Shown: piece after piece, positions 52,411 to 63,249 of the stretch
How positions within the stretch are numbered: position 1 is the first letter of the stretch
How the letters are laid out: each line of letters begins with the position of its first letter
NCBI GenBank assembly: GCA_949752795.1
Contig: OX457061.1
Location: forward strand, 33,050,425-33,114,424
Direction of reading: 5' to 3'
Origin: Hyperoodon ampullatus
Taxonomy: Eukaryota; Chordata; Mammalia; Artiodactyla; Ziphiidae
Length of the DNA stretch: 64,000 nt
Notes under the pieces: model-generated
What the model was told of the DNA's origin: nothing
Databases searched by the model: none
What the model saw: only the letters and a program-made list of their open reading frames with translations
Made by a program: the position numbers and the translations under genes

Positions 52411-53145
52411 TTTCAAAGAAGTCTTTAGAACTTTGTGCTAAGATAGTGATGGGAGGAAAAACTTGGCTCAGACAGCAGGATGGAGAGAAAAGGAGTAATT
52501 AAAAAAAAAATCACAGAGAGAACTTCATTTTTCCAGTAAAATTTCTTGCAAAGTATAGATTTGCACGTCTCCTCTTCTGCCTCTCTTTCCACTCTCATTG
52601 ACCGCCAATTTGCTAATCTTAGGCTGGCCAAGAATATACTTTCTATTTAGAAAGCCAGTGCAGCCAGATTTGGGCTCAGGCCTGGGGACTGACTCACTTT
52701 TGCTAGGATGACACATCCACTGTGCGTGTTTCACAGTTTTCAGAAACACCAGATTTATTTCTGTCAGTACCCGGAGCCTCACATCACTGTCCACCTAAGG
52801 CCACACACTGAGGCGTTGCTATTTTTTTTTGCCTGGGGCCTCAATGGATGGGAAGACTTCCCGTGCCTGAAACATCACCCTCATTTGTAAGGAGAGAAAG
52901 TCTGGCCAAAAATCGCAGTGTTTTTAAACCAGAATTTGGCTGGCGTTCAGCAGCTACCATGCCGAGGCTGTACCAGCCAGAGGGATGGCTGTGAGCGCAG
53001 AGGGCGTTTGAGACTTGAAAACAAGGCAAAAAAAAAAAAAAAAAAAAGCAGACAGTGGAGAGGGGAGGAGAGACTTGAGGGGTGATTAAGTTTGGAGTGA
53101 AGGGAAGGAAGAGGAAGGGAGGGAATTTAAAAAGAGAAAGGTGGA
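52411..53145. other. No gene recognised; orphan poly-A run
   Basis: Single-copy sequence with 20 consecutive A at 53028-53047 and no recognised SINE or L1 in front of it. No AATAAA closely precedes the run. Confidence 0.45.
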
Positions 53146-53345
53146 GGGCTTCCCTGGTGGCGCAGTGGTCGAGGGTCCACCTGCCGATGCAGGGGACACG
53201 GGTTCGTACCCCGGTCCGGGAAGATCCCACATGCCGCGGAGCGGCTGGGCCCGTGAGCCATGGCCGCTGAGCCTGCGTGTCCAGAGCCTGTGCTCTGCAA
53301 CGGGAGAGGCCACAACAGTGAGAGGCCCGTGTACCACAAAAAAAA
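53146..53345 (+). mobile_element. CHR SINE, short form
   Basis: GGCTTCCCTGGTGGCGCAG head, GGTTCGTACCC B-box and GAGAGGCCCGTGTACCAC end. Target duplication AAAAAGAGAAAGGTGGA at 53129-53145 and 53346-53362, identical over 17 bases. Confidence 0.97.
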
Positions 53346-53386
53346 AAAAAGAGAAAGGTGGAAAGGCAAATAAAGGGAGGAGGATC

Positions 53387-53811
53387 AGGAGGGAGGGAGG
53401 GAGGGAGGAGGGAGGGAGGGGGAGGAGGGGGGAGGGAGGAGGGAGGGGGAGGGGGGGGAGGGGAGGGGGAGGGGGAGGAGGGGGAGGGGAGGAGGGGAGG
53501 AGGGGAGGGGGAGGAGGGGAGGGGGGAGGAGGGGAGGAGGGGGGAGGGGGGAGGAGGGGAGGAGGGGGGAGGGGGGAGGGGGGAGGGGGGAGGGGGAGGA
53601 GGGGAGGAGGGGGGGGAGGGGGGAGGAGAGGAGGGGAGGGGGGAGGGAGGGGGAGGGGGAGGGGGAGGGGGAGGGAGGGGAGGGGAGGGGGGAGGGGGAG
53701 GGGGAGGGGGAGGGGGAGGGGGGAGGGGGGAGGGGGGAGGGGGGAGGGGGGAGGGGGGAGGGGGGAGGGGGGGAGGGGGGAGGGGGAGGGGGAGGGGGAG
53801 GGAGGGAGGAA
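53387..53811. repeat. G-rich polypurine tract, about 425 nt
   Basis: Contains only G and A on the plus strand, as irregular (GGGGGA)n, (GGGGAGG)n and (GGGA)n units. Many runs of four or more G allow G-quadruplexes, and the mirror-like purine strand allows triplex (H-DNA) folding. Open frames of 143-226 codons across it on both strands are low-complexity artefacts (Gly/Glu/Arg or Pro/Ser). Confidence 0.98.
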
Positions 53812-53829
53812 CTCATTTTAACTAATCAA

Positions 53830-54045
53830 CTACTTTGTGGGTGCTAAGCAGTCTTTGTGGTGCTGCTACACGTCACCTCATTTACTTATAAGCATGACTA
53901 AGTAAGCATGACTAATCCTCATTATTATTCATGAGGAAATAGGGGCTCAGGATGTTGGAATGCCCCGCCCCCGTTTATACCGATAGTACAGGGCAGAGTA
54001 AGGATTTGAACCCTGGCTCTCTAATTCCGTGAAGCCCGGAGGACT
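53830..54045 (-). repeat. MIR SINE, antisense
   Basis: TATTATTCATGAGGAAATAGGGGCTC and GTAAGGATTTGAACCCTGGCTC. Confidence 0.85.
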
Positions 54046-54977
54046 CTGCTGGTGATCGGAGAGCGTGATGGGACAGTTCCCTCTGAAGGAGCTGTTTACA
54101 CACTTAGACACTAAGTGCTTTGGACTCGAAGGGCCTGCCACATACACAAGGCTCGGGATTCAGAGCTTTCTGGAAAAACTTTCTCCAGGGTAAATAAAAA
54201 CAACCACTTCAACTGTTTTGCCAACAAATCTCTCTCCAAAAAGGAAAGGAAAGGAAAGGAAAAGGGAAAGTGATGCTATTTTTTTTCCCCTCCAAAGTAA
54301 AGGTTACAACAACATTTTCTTTGAGCTGATGTGTGAGCAGCCAGCAGACATTTCTTTGGTAACCATCTCCATGTGTCCGTGTGGAAAGTACCTTGCAGTG
54401 ACTAAGCATGAGTCGAGGTGATTCACTTGTCACTCTGCTTGGGGACTCTGGGCTTGTTTAGCAGCCCTGCAGTGTTTCCATCGCAGCCCTGCAGTGTTTC
54501 CATCGGCTTTGGACCCGGGCTCCCCTCCCAGCCCCCGTGGGGCGCAGGTGCCTGAGATGTGCCCCTTCCTCTGCTCACAAGGCGAGGACTGTGGGGAGGG
54601 AGGGGAAGCTCTCTCTGGACCTGTAACCAGTCTTCTAGGAAGTCTTAGCTGCTTAACTCCCTCTGCAGCTGAGTAGTCAGGGGTTCAAGGCAGTGTTTGC
54701 AGTGAAATTAAGTTAACTAAGAATCAGGACATGCTGGGAGTTTCTCTTAGGTCGTCTTAGGCATCCAGGAAGGTACCTGTTGCTTTTCTTCCTCACTGAA
54801 ACTGAGGACCTTGCAGGAAAAAGCCCAAGAACACGGGGCTGGTAAAGGGCTGCGTGACGCCATGAAACAAGGGTGTCCATCGTGGCACAGAAAGGCTCAC
54901 ATGGGACCAGCCTGTTCCCAGGGCCATTGATTCTACTTGATAATTCTTTTTAAATGTAACCTTTTTATTAAAATCAT
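54046..54977. other. No gene recognised; contains (GGAAA)n and a 22-bp tandem repeat
   Basis: A GGAAA run lies at 54239-54265. At 54461-54504 a 22-bp unit starting GCAGCCCTGCAGTGTTTCC occurs twice back to back, identical. Open frames under 80 codons. Confidence 0.6.
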
Positions 54978-55308
54978 GTTGTCATAGTCCTTTGCAGCTG
55001 CTATAACAGAATACCATAGACTGGGTGGCTTAAACAACAGAATTTTATTTCTCAGAGTTCTGGAGGTTGAGAAGCCCAAGATCAAGGTGCCGGCAGATTC
55101 GGTGTCTGGTGAACCATCCTGGTTCGTGGATGGCCTCACATGGAGGAAGGGGTGAGGGAGGTCTTGGGGGTATCTTTCATAAGGGCACTAATCCCAATCA
55201 CCTCTCAAAGGCCCCACCTGCAAATGGCATCACATTGGGGATTAGGTTTCAACATGTGAATTTTGAGGGGGACACAAACTGAATGCTTATTCAGTCTATA
55301 GCACATAT
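54978..55308 (-). mobile_element. MST/THE1-like MaLR LTR, antisense
   Basis: GCAGCTGCTATAACAGAATACC, TTCTGGAGGTTGAGAAGCCC, AAGATCAAGGTGCCGGCAG, GGGCACTAATCCCAATCACC and GGGGATTAGGTTTCAACATG. Inserted next to an old L1 piece. Confidence 0.88.
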
Positions 55309-55319
55309 ACGTATAGAAA

Positions 55320-55415
55320 AGGCACATATCATAAGTATACAGCTTGGTAAATTTTCCCAAACTGAATATAGCTTGTAACCAACATCCAAATCGAGAAATA
55401 GAACATTACGTGTGA
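55320..55415 (+). repeat. Old L1M 3' UTR fragment
   Basis: GGCACATATCATAAGTATAC, AGCTTGGTAAATTTTCCC and CCAAATCGAGAAATAGAAC. Confidence 0.7.
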
Positions 55416-55825
55416 TAGCTTGTTTCCAAGATGGTGGCCATCAATCCTTTCCCTCCGTGTACTTGTGTGCTGTTCTCCTAGAGAAGAGGAATCTCTTCTT
55501 CTCCTCGCTTGAGTCTAGACTGGCTTTAGTGACTTCTTCGACCACTAGAATAAAATGAAAATGACTCTAAGGCTAGGTTATAAGAAACCTTGGGGCTTCC
55601 ACCTGCGGCCCTTGGAGTCTCTTTCTGGGTGCTCTGAACCACCACATAAGAAGTCCAAGTACCTTGAGATTGCCATGTTGGAGAGGCCACAGATAGACCC
55701 TCCTGTCTACAGCTCCAGTGGAGCCCCGACTTCCTGTGCTCCTGGCCAAAGCACGAAACTTGTTAGGACAGCTTTCTTGGGCCTCACACCAGTCCATCTG
55801 CCCCCTGAGACCACTGAGTGACCTC
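55416..55825 (+). mobile_element. MLT1-type MaLR LTR
   Basis: GAGTCTAGACTGGCTTTAGTG, CTAAGGCTAGGTTATAAG and CATGTTGGAGAGGCCACAG follow the sense MLT1 order. Truncated at its right end by the L1 below. Confidence 0.7.
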
Positions 55826-55841
55826 CATCAAAAGCACATGG

Positions 55842-55899
55842 ACCAGGAAGCAATTTAGGTGTCCGTTGACAGATAAATGGATAAAGAAGATGTGGTGTG

Positions 55900-55935
<36 letters not shown>

Positions 55936-56397
55936 GGAATATTAATCAGCCATGAAAAAAGAATGAAATAATGCCATTTGCAGCAACATGGATGGATCTA
56001 GAGATTATCATACTAAGTGAAGTAAGTCAGATAAAGACAAATATTATGTGATATCACCTATATGTGGAATCTGAAAAAATGATACAAACGAACTTATTTA
56101 CAAAACAGAAATAGACTCACAGACATAGAAAACAAACGAAAGGGGAAAGGTGGGGAGGGGGGATAAATTAGGAGCTTGGGATTAACAGATACAAACTACT
56201 ATATATAAAATAGATAACCAACAGGACCTACTGTATAGCACAGGGAACTCTATTCAATATCTTGTAATAACCTATAATGGAAAATAACCTGAAAAAGTAT
56301 GTATAACTGAATCACTTTGCTGTACACCTGAAACACTGTAAATCAGCTATATTTCAATTTTTAAAATGCAGTCATTTTTAAGGCAAGAAAAAAAGGA
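55842..56397 (+). mobile_element. 5'-truncated L1 with ORF2 end, disrupted
   Basis: AGATAAATGGATAAAGAAGATG, ATTAATCAGCCATGAAAAAAG and the 3' UTR CACTTTGCTGTACACCTGAA. Target duplication AAAAGCACATGG at 55830-55841 and 56398-56409. A CA repeat at 55901-55934 breaks the ORF2 remnant. Confidence 0.94.
55901..55934. repeat. (AC)n microsatellite inside the L1
   Basis: About 17 AC units where the related L1 at 23706-23720 has only TACATATATACA. Confidence 0.95.
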
Positions 56398-56569
56398 AAA
56401 AGCACATGGTGCAAAGAATCACCCAGCTGAGGCGTGCTTGAATTCTTGACCTAGAAAGTCATGAGATATAAAGAACTGGTTATTTTTTCAAGCTTCTGGG
56501 GTAGTTTACTAGGCATCAGTAGATAATCAAACATTATCAATCACTGCAGAAGCCTCCTGGTGACCCTTA

Positions 56570-57060
56570 CTAGTCACAGTGTTCTCTCCAGTGGTAACCT
56601 TTCTCCTGACTTCCTATGCTATAGATTAGTTCTGTCTGGTTTTATACTTTCTATCGATCATACAATATGCCCTTTTTTGGGGTCTGGTCTCTTTGGCTCC
56701 ATATTGTGTTTATGGCATTCTTCCCTGATGTTGCTTGTTGTAGCTACAGATCATCACTCTCATTGCTGTGTTCCATTGTGTGAATATGTTTATTTACTCA
56801 TTCTACCATTGCTAGACATTTGTGTTGCTTCCAGCTTTGAGACATTATGAATAGCGTTGCTGTGACTATTCCAGTGCGTGTATTTCTGTTGGATGTATAC
56901 TCAGGAGAGGACCTGCAGGGGAATGAGGTGTTTTCAGTTTTTGCAGCTATTGCCACACAGGTTTTCAAAGTGGTTGTACCAGTTTCTACTCTTATCAGCA
57001 GTGTCTGATGGCTGCTCCCTCCACAGTCTCCTTAGAACTTGCGATTTACTGTCCTTTTCA
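56570..57060 (-). mobile_element. Old L1 (L1M-type) relic, antisense
   Basis: ATAGATTAGTTCTGTCTGG, CATTCTACCATTGCTAGACATTTG, GACATTATGAATAGCGTTGC and CAAAGTGGTTGTACCAG correspond to antisense L1 ORF2 and 3' sequence. Heavily mutated. Confidence 0.82.
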
Positions 57061-57689
57061 TTCTGTGTCTGAGAATTGTATACAATTTTCTAGCACACAA
57101 GAAACAGCAGGGCTATCCACCTGCCAATGTGGCATCTGAGAAATGCAGGCTGAAAGCAAAAAAAACTGAGTTCCCTTGACCCAGATGGGAAAGAATGTTA
57201 CAACCGTTCACTCACGTCCAAAAGAAGGTTGCTGGGTTCAGCTTCCACTTTCCTCACTCATCTGGAGAATTTCTGCTTTGTAATCAGGCTCCCTGAAGAT
57301 GTGATAGAGGAAGTGATTGGGATTCTATTTTCTTCATTCTCAGGCCCTGAGTCATCTCCAGGTCATGGGTTATTTGGAAGGAGGTGAAGCAGAGCTTGGC
57401 AATTGGGTTTATTTTAGGGCAATCAGATGGCTGGATCATAAAAACCTGTTCAAGGGATTTGAAAATTCATCCTGCCAGACCCTCCATGACTCATGGGTTT
57501 GTGCTTCCTAATGGATGTGACAAGACATCTGGGCACACTGAGCTCAAAATTACCAGGGAAGAAAACAAGAGTGTGGCTGATTTGGACAGATAGATTGAGC
57601 TTATGGCAACTGGAAAAACTGAGGGTTTCCTGTAGCTAACTTGCGCCAAGTCTGGTGGAACCACATATTTTGAGAAATGGCAGAAACTG
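57061..57689. other. No feature recognised
   Basis: Apparently single-copy. Frames of about 64-69 codons, unassigned. Confidence 0.5.
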
Positions 57690-58085
57690 GGTGTGATGCT
57701 TAGTTTTTGGTGTCAACTTGGCTAGGCTGTAGTACCCTGTTATTTAATCAAACACTAATCTAGGTGTTACCATGAAGGTATTTTGTAGGTGTAGTTAACA
57801 TCTACAATCTGTTCACTTTGTGTAAAGGAGATTGCCCTTGATAATGTGGTGGGCCTCATCCAATCAGTTGAAGGCCTTAAGAGCAAGAACTAAAGTTTCC
57901 TGGAGAAGAAGAACTTCTGACTCAAGACTACAGCATCAATTTCTGCCTGATTTCTAGCCTGCCCTATGGATTTCAGACTATATACATATATGTGTCTATA
58001 CACATATACAGATAGAGAGATGGATGGATAGATAGCTGGGTAGATGGATGGATGGATAGATAGGTAGATAGAGAGAGAGACAGAC

Positions 58086-58121
<36 letters not shown>

Positions 58122-58185
58122 GATTTTTCTGGAGAATCGTCACTGATACATATAGTATAAATGAAATTAAACAATCCAGAAGAAA
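57690..58185. repeat. Ancient interspersed repeat, family not assigned
   Basis: TTTTGGTGTCAACTTGGCTAG, GAGATTGCCCTTGATAATGTGG, TGGGCCTCATCCAATCAGTTG and, past the microsatellite, TTTTCTGGAGAATCGTCAC recall a common mammalian LTR-like repeat that ends in CTCTGGAGAACCCTGACTAATA. Subfamily not named. Confidence 0.6.
58009..58122. repeat. (GATA)n/(GATG)n/(GACA)n microsatellite
   Basis: Starts as GATAGAGAGATGGATGGATA, changes through GAGAGAGACAGACAG and ends in about ten pure GATA units. Probably hypervariable. Confidence 0.96.
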
Positions 58186-58189
58186 TTCA

Positions 58190-58648
58190 CAGATTTTGAT
58201 CAGAGGCCAGCTTATTCTAAGTTTCTACAATGTCCTTGGAGTGGGCTCCTGAGGGAGGTCTGATTACCAAATACCTGCCCTGCTAAACCTGACTCCATTG
58301 AAAAGGAATGAAGCTGAAAACTACACTAATGAAAAGTTCTCAGTGATAGTTTGTCTACTGAATCCTGGAGCCAAACTCTGGACTGTGGTTAAACCCCACC
58401 TGTTTCTGTGAAAGTCACTCTTCTTTCATGATTAGATGAAAACTATAGCTGAAGGCGGCTCTCTGTGATGTAGCTTGGAGTCAAAATCGAGGGGTCCTCC
58501 ATGATCACCTGCCCCCTCCTGACCCATTCAGTCTGAAAACACCAACGTCCTCACCCACTTAGACTGAGCAGTGACCAGCACTAGACTCATTCTGATGATG
58601 TTATATTTTGCTCTTTTATAAATAAAGTCAATAAAAAATTCTTAAGAA
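58190..58648. other. Transcript-3'-end-like segment
   Basis: Ends in TTATAAATAAAGTCAATAAAAAATTC (two AATAAA hexamers at 58621 and 58631), as in an LTR or mRNA 3' end. The body (GGAGCCAAACTCTGGACTG, GGTTAAACCCCACC) is unassigned. No open frame and no A-tail beyond six A. Confidence 0.4.
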
Positions 58649-58657
58649 CAGTTTTCA

Positions 58658-58974
58658 CAGAGTTCTCTGGTGGCACAGTGGTTAAGAATTCGCCTGCCAA
58701 TGCAGCAGACACAGGTTCCAGCCCTGGTCCAGGAAGATCCCACATGCCGTGGAGCAACTAAGCCCGTGCGCCACAACTACTGAGCCTCCGCTCTAGAGCC
58801 TGTGAGCCACAACTACTGAAGCCCGCGCGCCTAGAGCCCGTGCTCTGCAACAAGAGAAGCCACCACAATGAGAAGCCTGTGCACCCGCAACAAAGAGTAG
58901 CCCCCGCTTGCTGCAACTAGAGAAAGCCTGCGCGCAGCAACGAAGACCCGATGCAGCCAAAAAAAAAAAAAAAC
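58658..58974 (+). mobile_element. CHR SINE, long form
   Basis: GAGTTCTCTGGTGGCACAG head, degenerate B-box GGTTCCAGCCC, CCACAACTACTGAGCC units and an A-run. Target duplication CAGTTTTCA (58649-58657) and CAGCTTTCA (58975-58983), 8 of 9. Confidence 0.95.
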
Positions 58975-58983
58975 CAGCTTTCA

Positions 58984-59759
58984 TATTAATGATTTGGAAA
59001 ATGCTATTATTTCTGAATAAATAACTGGTTATTTTTGCTGCAAAATAATCAGCGTGGCCCCTTATGTGGATTTCTGAGATGGGACTCGTAATGGCAAAAA
59101 AACAAAACCCAAAACAACCAACCTCAGATGTTTTGCCCCAGACATCTCTTTCTTGGGCTTCTGACGACCTTGCAGTACAACCTTGGATGGGTCACTTAGC
59201 CCCTCTACCCCCAAGTTTTATAGATGCCAGAGCAGAGAGGAACTTAGGAGGTCATCTCATTTTGACACTGTCATGATATGTTTGACATCTCATGGCATAG
59301 TTCCTCACAGAAACAGAAAGTATCAGACATCCCTAAGAAGACCATACGCCAGACCCTGTGCACATAGGTGTCGGACCATGGGCTCCAATGCTTCTAGCTC
59401 TCTGTAGAAAAAGTGACAATTATCATCTGTAATTTTAAGACTAAACTCTGGGTAAGCTCAGTTTTACTTATTATCTGCTTCCCTTGGAGAGGTTTTATAC
59501 ATAAATCAATGTTGAAATGCCTTAAATACCTGTGATATGCATATGTATCCACATGTACACACACAGATAAGATATACCTGTTGACGTCAGAAGACATCCT
59601 TGCTGCAGACCCAGGAGTAAGAGCGCCAGTCTTTCAGAGAGACTGGGCAGGCTCAGTCCACTGGAAAGCGTTTTTACCAGCCCCACGGCTCTAGGTTTTC
59701 CCCTGTCAACACATTCTTCCCCTGCAAGCAGGACACGCTTACACATCCTCATAGGAGAC
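58984..59759. other. No gene recognised
   Basis: Single-copy; short A-rich patch at 59097-59112. No credible exon. Confidence 0.5.
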
Positions 59760-60310
59760 TGTATCACTTTCCTCGTGAAGAACCTCTGGAGACTTTCATT
59801 TCCAATGGGATAAAAGTCAGACTCCTAAGCTTGACATCCATGGTGTCCCCCTGGTTCTCCATGACATGGTCCTGCTTCTCTTTCCATCTGTACACTCACC
59901 ATCCCCATCTTACGCACAACCCTCCAGCAATACGCAGAATGAGGCTCTCCCTTTCCTGAACACTCCAGGCTTGTTCTAACATCCATGTCCTTGTCTGTGC
60001 TATTGCTCGTCTCGCCCCTTCTCATCCCTTCTACCCAGCAATACCCAGATTTTTAGAGCCAGCTCCCATATCCCTTCCCCATGAAGTCCTTTCTGGATCT
60101 CCCGGGAAGATGATTTTCCCCTTTACTTGCTCCTACAGCAGGTTTCATGGATTTCAATGATGGTCCTTATTATGCTGCATTGAATGAGTTTTTGTACATC
60201 AGCTTCCCTCATTAGACCGGGAGCTCACTGGGGGGTAGAGGCAGAGTCATGTTTCCAGGTGTGTCCCCTTTGCCCAGCCCAGAGCCTGGCATGGTTTAGG
60301 GTACTAGGTG
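59760..60310 (+). mobile_element. L2 LINE 3' region, sense
   Basis: GGATAAAAGTCAGACTCCTAAG, CTCACCATCCCCATCTTACG, CCATGAAGTCCTTTCTGGATC, AGACCGGGAGCTCACTGGGG and GCCCAGAGCCTGGCATGG. Confidence 0.88.
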
Positions 60311-60329
60311 AGAAAGAAATGAATCATGA

Positions 60330-60475
60330 GTATATTCATTCTCTTGTTCATTTATGCAACAAATATTTATTGACTCCTCTGAAGCAGGCATACAGCAGGG
60401 AAAAAAAAGACATATATCTATATCTGAAGGAACTTACAGTCTAAGAGGTAAACACGCATGAGTGAGACCAGGTGG
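60330..60475 (-). repeat. L2 3' end, antisense
   Basis: CATTTATGCAACAAATATTTATTG and GAAGGAACTTACAGTCTAAG. Faces the sense L2 to its left. Confidence 0.8.
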
Positions 60476-60499
60476 GGTGTGTCACTGCTGAGTGAGAGC

Positions 60500-60712
60500 C
60501 TGTGCTTGCTCTTCCTTGGATCTGGGGATACAGAAGAACATGCTGACATGGCATTGCTGTTCTGAGCCATCACATGGAGAGCAGCTGCCATGGGGAGTCT
60601 TCAGGACCCATAAAACTGGAGCTGCAAGCAAGAAACCATTGTGACTGTAAGCCGCTGAGATCTGGGGGGCTGTTTGTTACTGAAGCATCACCCAATCTAT
60701 CCTAACTAATCC
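60500..60712 (+). mobile_element. MaLR-type LTR 3' part
   Basis: CTGCAAGCAAGAAACCATTG, GTAAGCCGCTGAGATCTGGG and GCTGTTTGTTACTGAAGCATC correspond to the 3' end of an MLT1-like LTR. Confidence 0.65.
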
Positions 60713-61261
60713 TCAACCCATGGTGTGAATCTTCTTAATGACAGGAAAAGTGTCCTGGCTTGAAATGCTGGCTTGTGCTCTGGGGAAAACAAGTCTTATT
60801 TTGAGGGTTCCAGCTGCCCTCCTGTTTCTCAAAGTGCCAGCCAGAAACTGAATCTAGGAGCCAGGGCGTCTGTCCATTTGGGCCCAAGAGAGGGCCCACC
60901 AGAAGTGCCCCGTTCAGTGTCATTGCAGACTCTGTACAGGGAGCTAAGATCTAGCTGAGGGTCTGTGTGAAGGGCTCTGACCTTGGCCAGGGGTCAAGGT
61001 TGCCCTGTCCTTGAGAGGGAAGCCTGGTCTCCCTGCCTAGCTGACTGCTCCCAGGACTTAGTACCTGCATGTACAAGAGGCTGAGGCCAAGGTACCAAGG
61101 TCAACACCCCTGAGTGGTGGCGATGGACAATCTCTCTGTGGCCTGGAGTGTCAGTGTAAATGGCTCCCTCTCCATTTCCCTCTAACTGTGGAAACCTGGC
61201 CTCTGGAGTGCGAGTGAGTGTGTGTGAGTGTCTGTGTGTGTGTTTGTTTCCTCAAAATAAT
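60713..61261. other. No gene recognised; (GTGA)/(TG)n patch
   Basis: Single-copy apart from a TG-rich patch at 61209-61250. Confidence 0.5.
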
Positions 61262-61385
61262 TCTCTAAGGCTTGTCTCATGGTCCTATTTTACAAACTGG
61301 AATCTGAGGTACAGAGGCTAAGGAACTCAAGCCAATGTCATGGGCTATTTAGCTGAACAGCTAGAATTCAAAAAGAGGCCTTTTA
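61262..61385 (-). repeat. MIR SINE fragment, antisense
   Basis: CCTATTTTACAAACTGGAATC and TGAGGTACAGAGGCTAAGGAAC. Confidence 0.78.
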
Positions 61386-61431
61386 GTTTTAAAGGGTTGG
61401 TCCTTTCAACTACCGCATGATTGCAGACGTG

Positions 61432-61890
61432 CATTTCAACAAACACTGGTTGAGAACCTCTCTGTGGTAGGTGTTGCATGAGCACCAGGTGTGAATAACA
61501 GCAAAGCTTTCTCCTTGCCCTGGATGAGCTCTTGGTTTATTGGGGACCCAGGCACATCAATGGGCGATATTAGCAGAGAGCGATAAATGTCACATGTAGA
61601 AAGCACCAGGGAGGGACCTGCAGAGATGGCTTCCAGGAAGGGGTGCTGCGGAGCTGAGACCTGCAGCACGAGGGGGAATTTTCTGGGCAGATACCGAGAG
61701 GAAGGAAGAGAATTCTAGGCAGAGACTCAAGCACGTGCAAAGGCACTGAGGTGTGAGATGACAGGACTTGATGGGGAACCGAAAATCTGGCTGGTGTGAT
61801 GGGGAGTGGTAGGCGGGGAATTTTAAATTTGCAAGTGACCTGCAGCTCTTTGAGTTTTGTAGGGGGGCCTTGAGTAATTTAGATCATTGA
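61432..61890 (-). mobile_element. L2 LINE 3' region, antisense
   Basis: ACAAACACTGGTTGAGAACC, GCTTCCAGGAAGGGGTGCTG, GAATTCTAGGCAGAGACTCAAG and CACGTGCAAAGGCACTGAGG. Confidence 0.88.
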
Positions 61891-62154
61891 AACATGTCTT
61901 CTTTTGGCTTCACATCAAAGTCACCCTTTCTTGGCAGCTCCTGCAGTTGCTGAGGACGCTGGCTCAGGCCCACTTACCACCACCCCGGCTGGACTGGCGG
62001 CTGGCCTGCCACGACCTCTGAGGGCAGGGCGCTGAAGGTACTGACTGCGTTCCAGCCAGGGCAGCTCGAGAGCCAGACAGCCTCACCCCAGGCCTCCACC
62101 AAAGGGAGCAACAGCAATTTTAAAGGAGAAGGTCATTGGCTTTGTTTGGCGAGA

Positions 62155-62280
62155 CTCCTCTGTCTTATATGCTGTGCTAGTCATCTTAAATATTATCTCA
62201 TTTGATTCTCTCACCCATCCCAAGTGGAGGACCGTATCCTCATCTTTAGGAGAAGCTTGACCTTCTGGTTTCACCCGGCT
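62155..62280 (-). repeat. MIR SINE fragment, antisense
   Basis: ATCTTAAATATTATCTCATTTGATTCTC is the antisense MIR 3' half; the core is diverged. Confidence 0.6.
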
Positions 62281-63249
62281 TGTCCTGGGTCACAAGCATG
62301 TCCCCCTTTCCCTCACTCGATCTTGCCTTTAGATTTCAATTAGATTCAAAATTGAGAGCCGTCATCTATAAAATGGGCATATTTTCATATCCCTTCAGTT
62401 TCCTGAGAAACTGAAGCCCACCCTCCAGGCCTTGGGCTTTGGATTTTCCTGACCGCCCCCCTCCCGGGGACCTGGCTGGCACGGTCATTGCTAACAGCCT
62501 CTTTGCTTGGTCAAGTTGTGCTACCTTTGTTGCCCCTTCCTGGCTAAGGAGCTACGGAGACAGAAATGGTAGCTCCTTCTGTTTTTTTTCATCCTGGCCT
62601 TTAACCCACAGAAGTCACAACTGGCTTTTGGACCAGGCTTCCCCAGAAGAAAGGGAGGAAGGACATAAAGTATTCAAATGGGGAAGTGGTTCCACAGAAG
62701 GGGAGTGAAAGGGGAGCAGGGGCTTCTGGGCACAGGCAGAGGCCTCAGGAGCCAGGCCAGAGGAGGCGGGAGGCTGGAGGTGCGGGCGGAGGTGGGATGG
62801 GGTGCAGGGCCAGTGCACAGAAAGTGGCCATGCTCCCAGGGCAAGGGACCAGAGGGCCCCCAAGGAGGCGGGAAGCCAGGATTGGAGCCCCAGGAGCAGG
62901 AAGTCAGTGAGGAGCGGTGGCCAGTGGGGTGTTTTGGTTCTGCTTTCAGAAACAGCAGTGGTTTGGCTGTAACATTCAAAGACCTGAAAATATGGAAGCA
63001 GGCTCTGGGGAAGAGGAGCACTGAGAATAGCAGCCGTGAATATGGGAAGTGCTGAGCCCAGGGCTCTTCAGAGGAGCTGTGGCTTCTTTCTGGAGTTGTC
63101 AGCCTATAAGAAGAGGACACCGAGTTCTGAACTGCCCCGGGCCTAGTTGGGTCACCCAGCTGCTTGTCTCTGCCAGACTTTTCTGTATCAGCTTAATATA
63201 CTTTGCACACTATGAGGGGCCATCCAAGAAAAATTGTCGTTAATCATAT
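62281..63249. other. Repeat-poor, purine-rich; no gene recognised
   Basis: 62640-62920 is G/A-rich with a few CpGs. Frames of 125 (plus, 62678-63055) and 148 codons (minus, 62674-63120) overlap and are unassigned. Confidence 0.45.

Noticed and set aside
53141..53825. Open frames of 143 to 226 codons on both strands across the purine tract
   Set aside because: Pure low-complexity Gly/Glu/Arg or Pro/Ser translation of a simple repeat; the 226-codon frame also starts inside a SINE.
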